Assembly: GCF_900445235.1 (NCBI RefSeq)
Contig: NZ_UFSM01000004.1
Span: 137,449-201,448 of the forward strand
Direction: 5' to 3'
Length of the DNA: 64,000 nt
Origin: Aminobacter aminovorans
Lineage (GTDB): Bacteria; Pseudomonadota; Alphaproteobacteria; Rhizobiales; Rhizobiaceae
A program made the translations under genes and the position numbers. Of this stretch, positions 1 through 8,590 are shown piece by piece. The notes beneath the pieces were generated by a model. The model was not told the DNA's origin, did no database searches, and worked only from the letters and a program-made list of their open reading frames with translations. Numbering within the stretch: the stretch's first letter is position 1; each line of letters starts with the position of its first letter.

Positions 1-131
1 CCCTTGGCGCGCGCCTGCTCGATGATGCGGGCGGCGTTTTCAGTTGCCTGCTCGATGCCGACGAGCGGCATGCGGCCGCCGGGGAAATATTCGTTCTGGA
101 TGTCGATGGCGATCACTGCGCGTTTGCTCAT
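1..131 (-). CDS. Isochorismatase-like cysteine hydrolase, N-terminal part (runs off the window)
   Basis: The reverse strand reads from an ATG at 131 to the window edge as about 43 residues beginning MSKRAVIAIDIQNEYFPGG. The AIDIQNEYFPGG stretch contains the catalytic Asp (D10) of the isochorismatase/nicotinamidase cysteine hydrolase fold. The Lys and Cys of the triad would lie beyond the edge. The gene is divergent from the GlxA-type regulator that starts about 105 bp away, a common pairing in which the regulator controls the hydrolase. The substrate cannot be told from this fragment. Confidence 0.8.
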   Translation of the reverse strand, partial: MSKRAVIAIDIQNEYFPGGRMPLVGIEQATENAARIIEQARAK

Positions 132-236
132 GTCCCTGATGCCTTTGCTGTTGGGAAGAATGTTGCCTGCAGGATGCAATGGATTATGGTGCCGGCCCAT
201 TGGCGATATCGACATAACAAGGGGTGATTTCGACAA

Positions 237-1211
237 ATGGCAAAAGCTGGCGTCATCGAGATCGGGCTGGTGTTGTACCCCGGCGCGCAGATGTCGGCGG
301 TGCTTGGCATGACCGACCTGTTCGAGCTCGCCAACCGCACCGCCGCACGCAAGAGCCGCGGTGCAGCGCCGAACCAGCTGCGCGTCAGCCACTGGCGTGC
401 CGACCAGCCGGGAGTCGCTCCTGCGCGGGTATTCGACAGCCATCCGGGTGTTTCAGGCGTAGCCGAGGTCTACGTGGTGCCGCCGGCGCTTGGCGATCCT
501 ATTTCGCGGGAGACCGTCAGTCCCCTGGCAAGCTGGCTGCGTGAGCGTCACGGCGCCGGCAGCGTGCTGGCGTCCGTCTGTGCCGGCGCCTTCGTGCTCG
601 GCGAGACCGGGTTGCTGGCCGGGCGGGCGGTGACGACGAACTGGGTCTATGACGAGGCGTTCCGGTCGCGTTTCCCCGAGGCTAGGCTCGACACCGACAG
701 GCTGCTCATCGATGACGGTGACATCATCACTGCCGGCAGCCTGATGGCCTGGACCGACCTGGGTCTTCGGCTGGTCGACCGCTTCCTTGGGCCGACCGTG
801 ATGATCGAGACCGCCCGGATACTGGCGCTCGATCCTCCCGGACGCGAGCAGCGCTACTATAGCGCCTTCGCGCCGCGGCTCAGCCATGGCGACGCGGCCA
901 TCCTCAAGGTCCAGCATTGGTTGCAGGCGGGCGAGGGCAAGGAGCTGAACCTGGCCGTGCTGGCATCGTTGGCTGGATTGGAGGAGCGCACGTTCCTGCG
1001 CCGCTTCCAGAAGGCGACCGGACTCACGACGACCGAATATGGCCAGCGCCTGCGCGTCGGCAAGGCGCGCGAGCTGCTGCAATTCACCACGCAGACGGTC
1101 GACAAGGTGGCCTGGGCGGTTGGCTATGGCGACCCGGGCGCGTTCCGCAAGGTCTTTGCTCGCATCGTCGGGCTGACGCCGAGCGATTATCGCGCGCGGT
1201 TTCGGGCCTAG
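237..1211 (+). CDS. GlxA-family transcriptional regulator (DJ-1/PfpI-like domain plus AraC HTH)
   Basis: 324 residues. The N-terminal half (about 8-190) is a DJ-1/PfpI class I glutamine amidotransferase-like fold, with the nucleophile-elbow-like segment [18 protein letters not shown]. In this regulator family that domain senses a ligand. The C-terminal 100 residues hold the two helix-turn-helix motifs of AraC proteins ([21 protein letters not shown] and [22 protein letters not shown]). It is transcribed divergently from the cysteine hydrolase gene at the left edge, its likely target. The ATG at 237 is used because the amidase domain begins immediately after it. The effector is unknown. Confidence 0.9.
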   Translation: MAKAGVIEIGLVLYPGAQMSAVLGMTDLFELANRTAARKSRGAAPNQLRVSHWRADQPGVAPARVFDSHPGVSGVAEVYVVPPALGDPISRETVSPLASWLRERHGAGSVLASVCAGAFVLGETGLLAGRAVTTNWVYDEAFRSRFPEARLDTDRLLIDDGDIITAGSLMAWTDLGLRLVDRFLGPTVMIETARILALDPPGREQRYYSAFAPRLSHGDAAILKVQHWLQAGEGKELNLAVLASLAGLEERTFLRRFQKATGLTTTEYGQRLRVGKARELLQFTTQTVDKVAWAVGYGDPGAFRKVFARIVGLTPSDYRARFRA

Positions 1212-1257
1212 AGCACTTCAGCAACGCGGTTTTCCGTCAGGAACTGCGTCAAGAAAC

Positions 1258-1782
1258 CTAGCTGCTCTTGGCCAGCGACGCGACGATCGAGCGTTTCAGC
1301 TTGCCGAGTTCGTCGAGCAGGATGCCGCCGTCCTTGGCCGACAAGCTGCCGAACAGGTCGCCGATCCAGTCGGCATGGGCTGCGGCCATCTTCTCGAATT
1401 CGGCGCGGCCGAAGGGCGTCAGCGCGATGATCTGGACGCGGCGGTCGGTGGGCGAGGTGGTGCGGCTGATGTGGCCGCTCTCGGCCAGACGCTCGACCAG
1501 GACGGTGATGTTGCCGGGTGATACCATCATGCGCTTGGACACTTCGCCCAGCACCATGCCGTCCTGGGCTCGTTCGAGCTGTGCCATCAGGTCGAAGCGG
1601 GGCAGGGTGGAATCGAACTCTTCGCGCAGGCGGCGGCGCACTTCTGTTTCAACCAGCGTCGAGCAGGTCAAAAGGCGCAGCCAAAGGCGAAGCTCGGTGC
1701 CGTGATCCGCAGGCGCTTCAAGCACCTTGGTCTCGCCGTCCACCCAGCCTTCGGCGCCGGCTGTATCCTTGCGCTCTTCCAT
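1258..1782 (-). CDS. MarR family transcriptional regulator
   Basis: 174 residues, slightly longer than typical MarR proteins because of about 25 extra N-terminal residues. The winged-helix part is clear: the recognition helix lies in MVSPGNITVLVERLAESGHI and is followed by the wing TSPTDRRVQIIALT. MarR proteins act as ligand-released dimeric repressors, and several control aromatic acid or aryl-CoA catabolism. The aryl-CoA ligase in the neighbouring kynurenine cluster makes a role in that pathway plausible, but this is inference from location. It converges with the glxA-like gene (47-bp gap). Confidence 0.88.
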   Translation of the reverse strand: MEERKDTAGAEGWVDGETKVLEAPADHGTELRLWLRLLTCSTLVETEVRRRLREEFDSTLPRFDLMAQLERAQDGMVLGEVSKRMMVSPGNITVLVERLAESGHISRTTSPTDRRVQIIALTPFGRAEFEKMAAAHADWIGDLFGSLSAKDGGILLDELGKLKRSIVASLAKSS

Positions 1783-1877
1783 CTGTGTCAGGGTCTTTCC
1801 TCGCCGCGGCCGGTGCGCCGGCTATCCTCTCGGGCAGTTGTAGTGCCGTTTCGCGCGATGGTACAAGCTTGAAAGGT

Positions 1878-2846
1878 TCAAGGGGCAGGAATGTCGCCGG
1901 CAAGCACCGCCGAATAAGCGGCGGCGTCGACGTTGCCGCCAGAGATCACGCAGACGATGTTGCCCCTGGCATGTTGGCTCGTCAGCGCCGCAGCCAGCGA
2001 AGCTGCCCCCGCGCCCTCGGCGACGACCTTGGATTTGGCGAACAGCATCCGCATAGCCTCGGTGACCTGCATCAGGCTGACTGACACCGCGCCGTCGATC
2101 AGCTCGCGCGCGATGGGCCACAGTTGCGGCACAAGCGACGGGCCGCCGATGCTCTTGATGAAGGAAGGGCGCGTCTCGATGTCGACGATGCGGCCGGCCG
2201 CAAGCGCCGCCGTCACAGGGGCGGCGTTCTCGTCCTCGACGGCGAAGACTTTTGCCTCGGGTCGCAAGGCCTTGACGGCGCTCGCCACGCCCGTGGTCAT
2301 CGAGCCGCCGCCATAAGGCGTCAGCACGACGTCGACCTCGGGCAGGTCCTCGACAATTTCCATGCCGATGGAGCCGTTGCCCGACAGCACCGCCTGGTCC
2401 GTCACCGGGTTGATCAGGAGCTCGGGGAAATCGGGTCGGTCGGCGCCGATGATGTATTGCCACCATGTTTCCATGGAGATGAACCGGACCTCGCCGCCGA
2501 GGCGGCGCACGCCATCGATCTTGGTCTGTGGTGCCCCCGAATACATGTAGGCGGCCATCGGCACGCCAAGCCGGTTGGCAGCCCAGGCCATGCCATAGGC
2601 CATGTTGCCGGAGCTCGTGGTGGCGACACCCCGGGCGAGCGTCGCGCGGTCGCGTGACAGAAGGGCGTTCAGCGCTGGCCGCAGCTTGAACGCGCCAATC
2701 GGAGAAAGCGTTTCGAGCTTGAGGAAGATCTGCCGGTCGGGCAGGTCGAGATCGAGTCGGACCAGCGGCGTTCTCGGAACATGAGATGAGATCCGGGCGC
2801 GGGCGGCGCTGATTTCGTCAAGCGACGGGCGATAGGGGGCGGTCAT
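1878..2846 (-). CDS. Threonine/serine dehydratase-like PLP-dependent enzyme
   Basis: 322 residues of fold-type II PLP enzyme. The PLP lysine is expected in PIGAFKLRPALNALL (about residues 50-64), where the usual S-F-K-x-R-G motif reads A-F-K-L-R-P. The asparagine loop TSSGNMAYG and a glycine-rich phosphate-binding loop TPYGGGSMTTG follow. Such enzymes deaminate serine, threonine or hydroxy-amino acids to 2-oxo acids. The start overlaps the end of the upstream gntR gene by 4 bp (ATGA), so the two are co-transcribed. The exact substrate is not evident. EutB-like hydroxyectoine dehydratases are a related possibility. Confidence 0.85.
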   Translation of the reverse strand: MTAPYRPSLDEISAARARISSHVPRTPLVRLDLDLPDRQIFLKLETLSPIGAFKLRPALNALLSRDRATLARGVATTSSGNMAYGMAWAANRLGVPMAAYMYSGAPQTKIDGVRRLGGEVRFISMETWWQYIIGADRPDFPELLINPVTDQAVLSGNGSIGMEIVEDLPEVDVVLTPYGGGSMTTGVASAVKALRPEAKVFAVEDENAAPVTAALAAGRIVDIETRPSFIKSIGGPSLVPQLWPIARELIDGAVSVSLMQVTEAMRMLFAKSKVVAEGAGAASLAAALTSQHARGNIVCVISGGNVDAAAYSAVLAGDIPAP

Positions 2847-3622
2847 TCGGCTGCCGACGGCGTTCTGAGGCTGCCGGCGCGGGCGGCGTGTCTGCTGCCG
2901 CTGTAGTCCTCGGTGTGGACATAGACGTGGAGCGTGTAGCCGATGTGGTCGATCATCAGCGCCTTGGCCTTTTCGAGGTCGCGATCGAGCGCTGCCTCCA
3001 TGAGGGCGGTGTGCGGTCCGATCGACTGCGCCTCGCCAAGTGCTGCCATTGCCTCTTCATAGCCCTGCTTCTGGCCGGCGGCCGCCCGCAGGGTCGGTGC
3101 GAGTCCGAGGAACCTGTGATGGCGCCGGAGCTGGTCGGAGATCGTCGAACGGAATCGCAACAGCCAGTTCGAGGTTGCGGCGCTCAACAGCGCCGAGTGG
3201 AACGCTTCGTGCTTTTCGTCCCAATCATCGACGGAGGCGTCGGAAGGATCCTCGACTGCGGTCTTGCAGCGCGACAGGCGGTAATGCGCGGTAACGACAG
3301 CCGCTTCCCAGTCGCTGCCTCCCTTCTCGATCGATTCCAATAGAAGCGGCAGCTCGACCACCATCCTGGCTCGCGCCAGATCTTCCAGCTCCTGGCGCGA
3401 AACGGAAGCCACAGTGAAGCCGCGATTGGATATCGCCGTCACCAGCCGCTCGGCCTCGAGCCGCGACAGTGCCTCGCGCAGCGGCGTCCAGCCGACGCCG
3501 TAGGACGTGCGCAGCGCGCTCAGCTTGAGGGGCGCGCCCGGCATCAGCCGGGTCGTCAGGATGTCGCGGCGCAGCAGCCGGTAGGCTGCTTCCGTCTTGG
3601 TCGAGTGTTCGTCATCCTGCAT
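2843..3622 (-). CDS. GntR family transcriptional regulator (FadR/FCD type)
   Basis: 259 residues. The N-terminal winged helix (about 8-75) includes LKLSALRTSYGVGWTPLREA and LSRLEAERLVTAISNRGFTV, the GntR signature. The remainder is an all-helical FCD ligand-binding domain, with metal-ligand-like residues near HEAFHSALLSA and the C-terminal MIDHI segment. It is the first gene of a leftward pair with the PLP dehydratase and is divergent from the substrate-binding protein gene at 3776. Repeated AT-rich palindromes in the shared 150-bp spacer are likely its operators. Confidence 0.9.
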   Translation of the reverse strand: MQDDEHSTKTEAAYRLLRRDILTTRLMPGAPLKLSALRTSYGVGWTPLREALSRLEAERLVTAISNRGFTVASVSRQELEDLARARMVVELPLLLESIEKGGSDWEAAVVTAHYRLSRCKTAVEDPSDASVDDWDEKHEAFHSALLSAATSNWLLRFRSTISDQLRRHHRFLGLAPTLRAAAGQKQGYEEAMAALGEAQSIGPHTALMEAALDRDLEKAKALMIDHIGYTLHVYVHTEDYSGSRHAARAGSLRTPSAAE

Positions 3623-3649
3623 CGCTATCCGTCCCCGTCTCTGTGAAAA

Positions 3650-3691
3650 AATTATATATCATGGGGGCTCATGGCAAGAATTATATATAAT
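3650..3691. promoter_or_regulatory. Twin AT-rich operator-like sites between gntR and the ABC transporter
   Basis: ATTATATAT occurs at 3651-3659, and a perfect 12-bp palindrome ATTATATATAAT at 3680-3691, about 29 bp (close to three helical turns) apart. Both lie in a GC-rich spacer between divergent genes, directly upstream of a TTGACA element. This is the layout expected for an FCD-type GntR protein controlling both directions. The assignment to the adjacent GntR is inference. Confidence 0.5.
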
Positions 3692-3693
3692 GT

Positions 3694-3722
3694 TTGACAG
3701 ACCTCTCCGGACTGCTCATGAT
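3694..3722 (+). promoter_or_regulatory. Candidate sigma-70 promoter for the TrpX-like ABC operon
   Basis: TTGACA at 3694-3699 is a perfect -35 hexamer. After 17 bp, CATGAT at 3717-3722 matches four of six -10 positions. The palindromic operator ends only 2 bp upstream of the -35, so a bound repressor would occlude it. Confidence 0.45.
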
Positions 3723-3775
3723 TGTCCCATGCTGCCGTTCAGGGGAGCGGTGCTTGTCAAATCTGGGAGGAATAG

Positions 3776-4762
3776 ATGAGAAATTTGAAGTCCGGTCTGA
3801 TGTCGGGCCTGATTTTGGCCGGCGCGCTCGCCGCCAGCCTGGGTGCCGCTGTTGCCGACCCGATCAAGATCGGCATCGCCAATTTCGGCGAGCACCCGCA
3901 GCTCAACGCCGCCGTCGCCGGTTTCAAGAAGGCGCTGGCTGACAATGGCTATGTCGATGGCAAGGACGTCGTCTTCACTGAAAGCCACACCAATTTCGAC
4001 GCGTCGCTGGTTCCCCAGATGATCGCCAAGCTTCAGGCTGAACAGCCGAAGCTGATGTACACCGTCACCACCCCGGTCTCGCAGATCGCCAAGAAGGCGC
4101 TCGCCGGCTCGGGCATCAACATCGTCTTTTCGGCCGTGACCGACCCGGTCGCCGCCAAGCTGGTCCCGTCGTGGGAAGCCGGCGACGAAGGCATGACGGG
4201 TGCTACCGACCTGCAGGACGTTAAGGCGGTGATGGAATTCACCAAGAAGCTCTTGCCAAACGCCAAGCGTTTCGGCGTGCCCTACAATCCGGGTGAAGCC
4301 AACGACGTCGCTTTGGTCGAGAAGATCAAGGAAGCAGCACCTGCCGCCGGCTTCGAAGTGGTCGAAGTGGGTATCGACAACGTCAACGACATCCAGCAGC
4401 GCATCGCTTCGCTCGCCGGCAAGGTCGACGTGATCTACGGCCCGACCTCGAACCTGATCCAGCCGGCCATCCCGGCCGTTGCCGCCGCCGCCCGCCAGGC
4501 TGGCATTCCGGTCGTCAATGCCGACGACAATGCAGTCCGCGACGGTGTCGTGCCCGCCAGCTTCGCCGTGAACTACGAGCAGGTCGGCATCAATGCCGGC
4601 AAGATCGCCGCCGAAATCCTGAAGGGCAAGGACCCCAAGACCATTGCGCCTTCGCGCCCGGCCTATGAGGACCATGCCGCGACGATCTCGAAGAAGGCCA
4701 TGGCCGCCTTCGGCATCGAGATCCCGGCGTCGCTCGCTGATTGCGGCTGCATCGTCGACTAA
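3776..4762 (+). CDS. ABC transporter substrate-binding protein, TrpX-like family
   Basis: 328 residues with a signal peptide (MRNLKSGL, then a hydrophobic stretch to about residue 26, VADP cleavage region). The mature part, starting IKIGIANFGEHPQLNAAVAG, matches the ABC substrate-binding family (PF04392) that includes TrpX-type tryptophan/tyrosine binding proteins. The typical inner segments TVTTPVSQIAKKAL and VIYGPTSNLIQPA are present. It is followed by an ATPase and a one-gene permease, the usual composition of this system. Position beside kynurenine-pathway genes suggests tryptophan, kynurenine or a related aromatic amino acid as ligand. That ligand is inferred, not shown. Confidence 0.85.
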   Translation: MRNLKSGLMSGLILAGALAASLGAAVADPIKIGIANFGEHPQLNAAVAGFKKALADNGYVDGKDVVFTESHTNFDASLVPQMIAKLQAEQPKLMYTVTTPVSQIAKKALAGSGINIVFSAVTDPVAAKLVPSWEAGDEGMTGATDLQDVKAVMEFTKKLLPNAKRFGVPYNPGEANDVALVEKIKEAAPAAGFEVVEVGIDNVNDIQQRIASLAGKVDVIYGPTSNLIQPAIPAVAAAARQAGIPVVNADDNAVRDGVVPASFAVNYEQVGINAGKIAAEILKGKDPKTIAPSRPAYEDHAATISKKAMAAFGIEIPASLADCGCIVD

Positions 4763-4887
4763 TATTCGACTTCGTCAAAACTGGTAGCGGCGTTTGGCGC
4801 ATCGGCCCAAGAGGTACGATGCGCAGGTTCAGAAACCTGGAGCGCTCTGGCGCTCCAGGGCGCCGTTGCCTTTTCCTGGAGGGACGG

Positions 4888-5667
4888 ATGCTCGAAATCC
4901 GATCTGCACGTAAAGTTTTCTATAAGGGTCAGGCCGACGAAAAAGTCGCGCTGGACGGCCTCAGCCTCAAGCTCGCCACCGGCGAATTCGGCGTCGTCAT
5001 CGGCTCCAACGGTGCCGGCAAGAGCAGCATGCTCAATGCCATTTCGGGCGCGCTGGTGCTCGATTCCGGCCAGATCCTGATCAATGGTGACGACGTCACC
5101 GGCATGCCCGTTCACAAGCGCGCCATCCGCTTGGCTCGCGTTTTCCAGGATCCGATGAAAGGCACCGCCGCCTCGATGACGGTCGCCGAAAACATGCTGC
5201 TCGCAGATCTGCGCAGCAAGAAGCGCACCTTGCGCCAGGGGCTCAATGCCACTCGCCTGGCGGCCTACAAGGAACGTCTGGCACTTCTCGGCCTCGGTCT
5301 CGAAAATCGCCTGGACACCCGCGTCGAACTGCTTTCGGGTGGCCAGCGCCAGTCGCTGTCGCTGATCATGGCGGTCGGCGGCTCTCCGGATCTCCTATTG
5401 CTCGATGAGCATACGGCGGCACTCGATCCGCGCACCGCCGACATCGTCATGCAGGCGACCGTGCGTGCCGTCGATGCCCTGAAGCTCACCACTCTGATGG
5501 TGACGCACAACATGCAGCATGCCGTCGATTTCGGTCACAGCGTCATCATGCTGGATGCCGGCAAGCTTCGGCTCGAAATCTCCGGCGAGGAAAAGGCCAA
5601 GGTGACGGTTGTCGACCTGATCGGCCATTTCTCCGTGAAAACCGACCGCATGTTGCTGGCGAGCTGA
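4888..5667 (+). CDS. ABC transporter ATP-binding protein (TrpX-like system)
   Basis: 259 residues from the ATG at 4888, which has GGAGGGAC just upstream. The open frame extends further 5', but without ABC homology. Walker A is GSNGAGKSS, the signature is LSGGQRQSLS, and Walker B is LLLLDEHTAALDP, where the usual D-E-P is D-E-H. The switch histidine is in MVTHNMQHA. It energises the importer with the preceding binding protein and the following permease. The next gene starts 5 bp after its stop. Confidence 0.9.
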   Translation: MLEIRSARKVFYKGQADEKVALDGLSLKLATGEFGVVIGSNGAGKSSMLNAISGALVLDSGQILINGDDVTGMPVHKRAIRLARVFQDPMKGTAASMTVAENMLLADLRSKKRTLRQGLNATRLAAYKERLALLGLGLENRLDTRVELLSGGQRQSLSLIMAVGGSPDLLLLDEHTAALDPRTADIVMQATVRAVDALKLTTLMVTHNMQHAVDFGHSVIMLDAGKLRLEISGEEKAKVTVVDLIGHFSVKTDRMLLAS

Positions 5668-5672
5668 TCATC

Positions 5673-6596
5673 ATGGACTTTATCCAGACCGTTTTCACGA
5701 GCTTCGTCTCGCTCATTCCCGTCACCCTGGCGCAGAGCCTGATCCTGGCATTCGTCGTGCTCGGCATCATGATCCCGTTCCGCACCCTCAACTTCCCCGA
5801 CCTCACCAGCGAAGGCGCATTCCCGCTCGGCGGCTGTGTCTGTGGTGTGCTTCTGGCAAGCGGTGCCTCGCCGCTGACAGCGCTTGCCGTCGCGCTCATC
5901 GCCGGGTTCCTCGCCGGCTGCTGCACCGCCTTCATCCACCTGCGGTTCCGCATCCACACGCTGCTCGCCGGCATCCTGATGATGACGATGCTGTACAGCA
6001 TCAACCTGCGCATCATGGGCAAGTCGAACCTCTCGGTGTTCGGTGCGCCGACGGTGTTCGACTGGGCTCCATTCGTCCAGCCAGGTTTCCCGTTCGCCAA
6101 GATCATCGTCGCGGGACTGATCGGTGCGGTCATCTTCATCCTGCTCAACATGTTCTTCAAGACCGAGAAGGGCACCGCGATCCGTGCCGTCGGCGCCAAT
6201 CCCGACATGGCCGAGGCGCAAGGCATCAATGTCTGGGTCGCCACCATCGGCGGCGTCGGCCTTGCCAGCGCATTCTCGGCCATCAGCGGTGCGCTTATGG
6301 TGCAGAGCCAGGGCTTTGCCGACGTCAACATGGGCCTCGGCATCCTGATCAACGGCCTTGCGGCGCTGATGATCGGTGAAGCCATCGTCGGCAAGCAGAC
6401 GGTGCTGCGCCAGCTCGCCGCCCCGTTCGTCGGCGCGGTTGTCTACTACCAGCTGGTGTCGTTCTGTCTGGCCGCCGGCATGCCGCCCCCCGACCTGAAG
6501 CTCGCCACCGGCCTGTTCGTGCTCGCCATGCTGGCGCTGCCGAGCCTGCGTCGCAGCCGGGGACCGGCACAAGCACGCGAAACCATCCGCGAATAA
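5673..6596 (+). CDS. ABC transporter permease (BPD_transp_2 type)
   Basis: 307 residues, almost entirely hydrophobic, with about eight predicted membrane segments. The conserved cytoplasmic loop EKGTAIRAVGANPDMAEAQGINV is the typical EAA-like motif of the branched-chain/ribose permease family (PF02653). It is the third gene of the TrpX-like transporter and overlaps nothing. kynU starts 18 bp downstream, so permease and kynureninase are probably on one transcript, which ties the transporter to kynurenine metabolism. Confidence 0.88.
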   Translation: MDFIQTVFTSFVSLIPVTLAQSLILAFVVLGIMIPFRTLNFPDLTSEGAFPLGGCVCGVLLASGASPLTALAVALIAGFLAGCCTAFIHLRFRIHTLLAGILMMTMLYSINLRIMGKSNLSVFGAPTVFDWAPFVQPGFPFAKIIVAGLIGAVIFILLNMFFKTEKGTAIRAVGANPDMAEAQGINVWVATIGGVGLASAFSAISGALMVQSQGFADVNMGLGILINGLAALMIGEAIVGKQTVLRQLAAPFVGAVVYYQLVSFCLAAGMPPPDLKLATGLFVLAMLALPSLRRSRGPAQARETIRE

Positions 6597-6614
6597 GCAA
6601 GGATAGCCCACATC

Positions 6615-7863
6615 ATGACTGCAATTCCCGATCTCGCCGTTGTCGAGGCGATGGACGCTGCCGATCCGCTGCGCTCGATGCGTGATCGCTTCATTCTGCC
6701 GGAAGGAGTGATCTATCTTGACGGCAATTCGCTGGGGGCTGCGTCGCATGCCGTCTTCAGCGAGCTCCAGGCGGCCGCGTCCAAGGAGTGGGCGCAGGAC
6801 CTGATCCGCGCCTGGAACACCGCCGGCTGGTTCGACATGCCGACCGAACTGGGCGACCGAATTGGCCGCCTGATCGGTGCTGCACCCGGCCAGACGGTCG
6901 TCTGCGACACCACCTCGACCAATATCTACAAGGTGCTGCATGCTGCCCTTGCGATGCGGCCGGACCGTTCGGTCATTGTTGCCGAGGGCAACAGTTTCCC
7001 GACCGATCTCTACATGGCGGAGGGTGTCGCCTCGACGCGTGCCGGTGCCGTGCTCAGGCTCGAAGGCGTCGATGCGCAAAGCATCGAGGAACTGATCGAC
7101 GACAAGGTTGCGGTGGTTCTCGTCAACCACGTCAACTACAAGTCGGGCGAGCTGCGCGACATGGCGGCATTGACCCAGAAAGCCCAGGCGGCAGGCGCCC
7201 TGATCGTCTGGGATCTCTGCCACACGGCAGGTGCCCTGCCGGTTGATCTTGACGGTGCCAATGTCGATTTCGCCGTTGGCTGCACCTACAAGTACATCAA
7301 TGGCGGTCCCGGTGCCCCGGCCTTCATCTACGCCGCGACGCGTCATCTCGCCGACGTCCAGCAACCGCTGAGCGGCTGGTGGGGACATGCCAGGCCCTTC
7401 GCCTTCGAGCAGGGTTATGCGGCGGACGGCGGCCATCCGCCGGTTCCTGTGTGGCACCCAGCCGATCCTGACCATGCGGGCGCTCAAGGGCGCGCTCGAT
7501 GACTGGGACGGCGTCGACATGGCAGCGCTGCGCAAGAAGAGCATCGCCCTGACCGACCTGTTCATCCAACTGGTCGAAGCCAGGTGCGGCGCCTACGGCC
7601 TCAAGCTGGAAAGCCCGCGCGACGGCACGAAGCGCGGCAGCCAGGTCTCGTTCGAGCACGACAACGCCTATGCCATCATGCAGGCGCTGATCGCGCGCGG
7701 TGTCATCGGCGACTTCCGTGCACCGGCTACGCTGCGCTTCGGCTTCACGCCGCTCTATGTCGGCTTCAAGGACGTCTGGCAGGCGGCCGAGATCCTCGAA
7801 GACATCATGCGGACCGGCGCCTGGAAGGAAGCCCGTTTTGCCGTCAAGTCGGCAGTGACCTGA
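6615..7863 (+). pseudogene. kynU: Kynureninase, interrupted by a +1 frameshift
   Basis: Kynureninase (PLP, fold type I) cleaves kynurenine to anthranilate and alanine. The first frame (6615-7433) covers the N-terminal three quarters, with YLDGNSLGA, the phosphate region CDTTSTNIYK, WDLCHTAGALPVDL and the PLP-lysine region GCTYKYINGGPGAPAF. After SGWWGHARPFAF...AADGG the homology continues as IRRFLCGTQPILTMRAL only in the +1 frame. One extra C at 7433/7434 accounts for this. Removing it restores a single frame of about 415 residues, the normal length. No other lesion is visible, so this is either a very recent mutation or a sequencing error. Confidence 0.88.
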
Positions 7864-7877
7864 TCTCAGGTCGAATG

Positions 7878-7904
7878 AAAAAGGCGGCATCTGCCGCCCT
7901 TTTT
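7878..7904. terminator. Bidirectional intrinsic terminator between kynU and livF
   Basis: AAAAAGGCGGCA, two bases, then TGCCGCCCTTTTT: a GC-rich stem flanked by an A-run and a T-run. It lies between the stop of kynU (+) and the stop of livF (-), so it can serve both convergent operons. Confidence 0.8.
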
Positions 7905-8590
7905 CATACACCGAGATAGCGGTCCTGGATGTCAGGCGTCAGCCGGTCCGGCGTGCCTTCGAACACGGTCACGCCCTTCTCCAGCACGAAGCAGCGGTCG
8001 GCAACCGGCAGCAGTTCCGACAGCGTCTTGTCGACCACCAGGATCGACTGACCCGCATCCTTGAGCTTGCGGATCGCCGCCCAGATGTCCTGACGGATGA
8101 CCGGTGCAAGTCCCTCGGTCGCCTCGTCCAGAATGAGCAGGCTGGGATTGGTCATCAGCGCGCGGCCAATCGCCAGCATCTGCTGTTCGCCGCCCGAGAG
8201 CGTGTTGGCATACTGGTCGCGTCGTTCGCCGAGGCGTGGAAACAGGTCGACGACTTTTTCCAGCGTCCACTCGCTGCCACGCGCTGCGGCAAGCAGGTTT
8301 TCCAGAACGGTCAGGTTGGGAAAGCAGCGCCGTCCCTCGGGCACCAGACCCAGGCCGAGGCGGGCGATGCGATGCGGGCGCATGCCGGCTACCTGGCGGC
8401 CGGCGAAGCTGATTGCACCGGAGCGCGGCTTCGCCAGGCCAAGAATGGAATTGATCGTCGTCGTCTTGCCCATGCCGTTGCGACCCATGAGCGCCACGAC
8501 TTCGCCCTCCTTGACGTCGAGCGAGACGCCGAACAGCGCCTGCGATGCGCCGTAGAAGGTTTGGACGCCTTTGAGTTCGAGCAGGCTCAC
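7904..8590 (-). CDS. livF: Branched-chain-type amino acid ABC transporter ATP-binding protein LivF
   Basis: 228 residues, the short LivF type. Walker A is GRNGMGKTT, the signature LSGGEQQMLAIGRAL, and Walker B LLILDEATEGLAP. The start overlaps the livG stop by 4 bp (ATGA). It is the last gene of a leftward operon that begins with the aryl-CoA ligase and kynA and contains livK, livH, livM and livG, so this importer probably brings in an aromatic substrate of the kynurenine pathway rather than leucine. The substrate is inferred from context only. Confidence 0.9.
   Translation of the reverse strand: MSLLELKGVQTFYGASQALFGVSLDVKEGEVVALMGRNGMGKTTTINSILGLAKPRSGAISFAGRQVAGMRPHRIARLGLGLVPEGRRCFPNLTVLENLLAAARGSEWTLEKVVDLFPRLGERRDQYANTLSGGEQQMLAIGRALMTNPSLLILDEATEGLAPVIRQDIWAAIRKLKDAGQSILVVDKTLSELLPVADRCFVLEKGVTVFEGTPDRLTPDIQDRYLGV

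Noticed and set aside
4741..4887. Longer N-terminus of the TrpX-type ATPase starting at 4741
   Set aside because: It would overlap the end of the binding-protein gene and add 49 residues without ABC homology. The ATG at 4888 has a good ribosome-binding site.
5535..7565. Antisense open frame of 676 codons opposite the ABC permease and kynU
   Set aside because: It spans two well-supported plus-strand genes and its translation is low-complexity. High GC at third positions explains the open frame.
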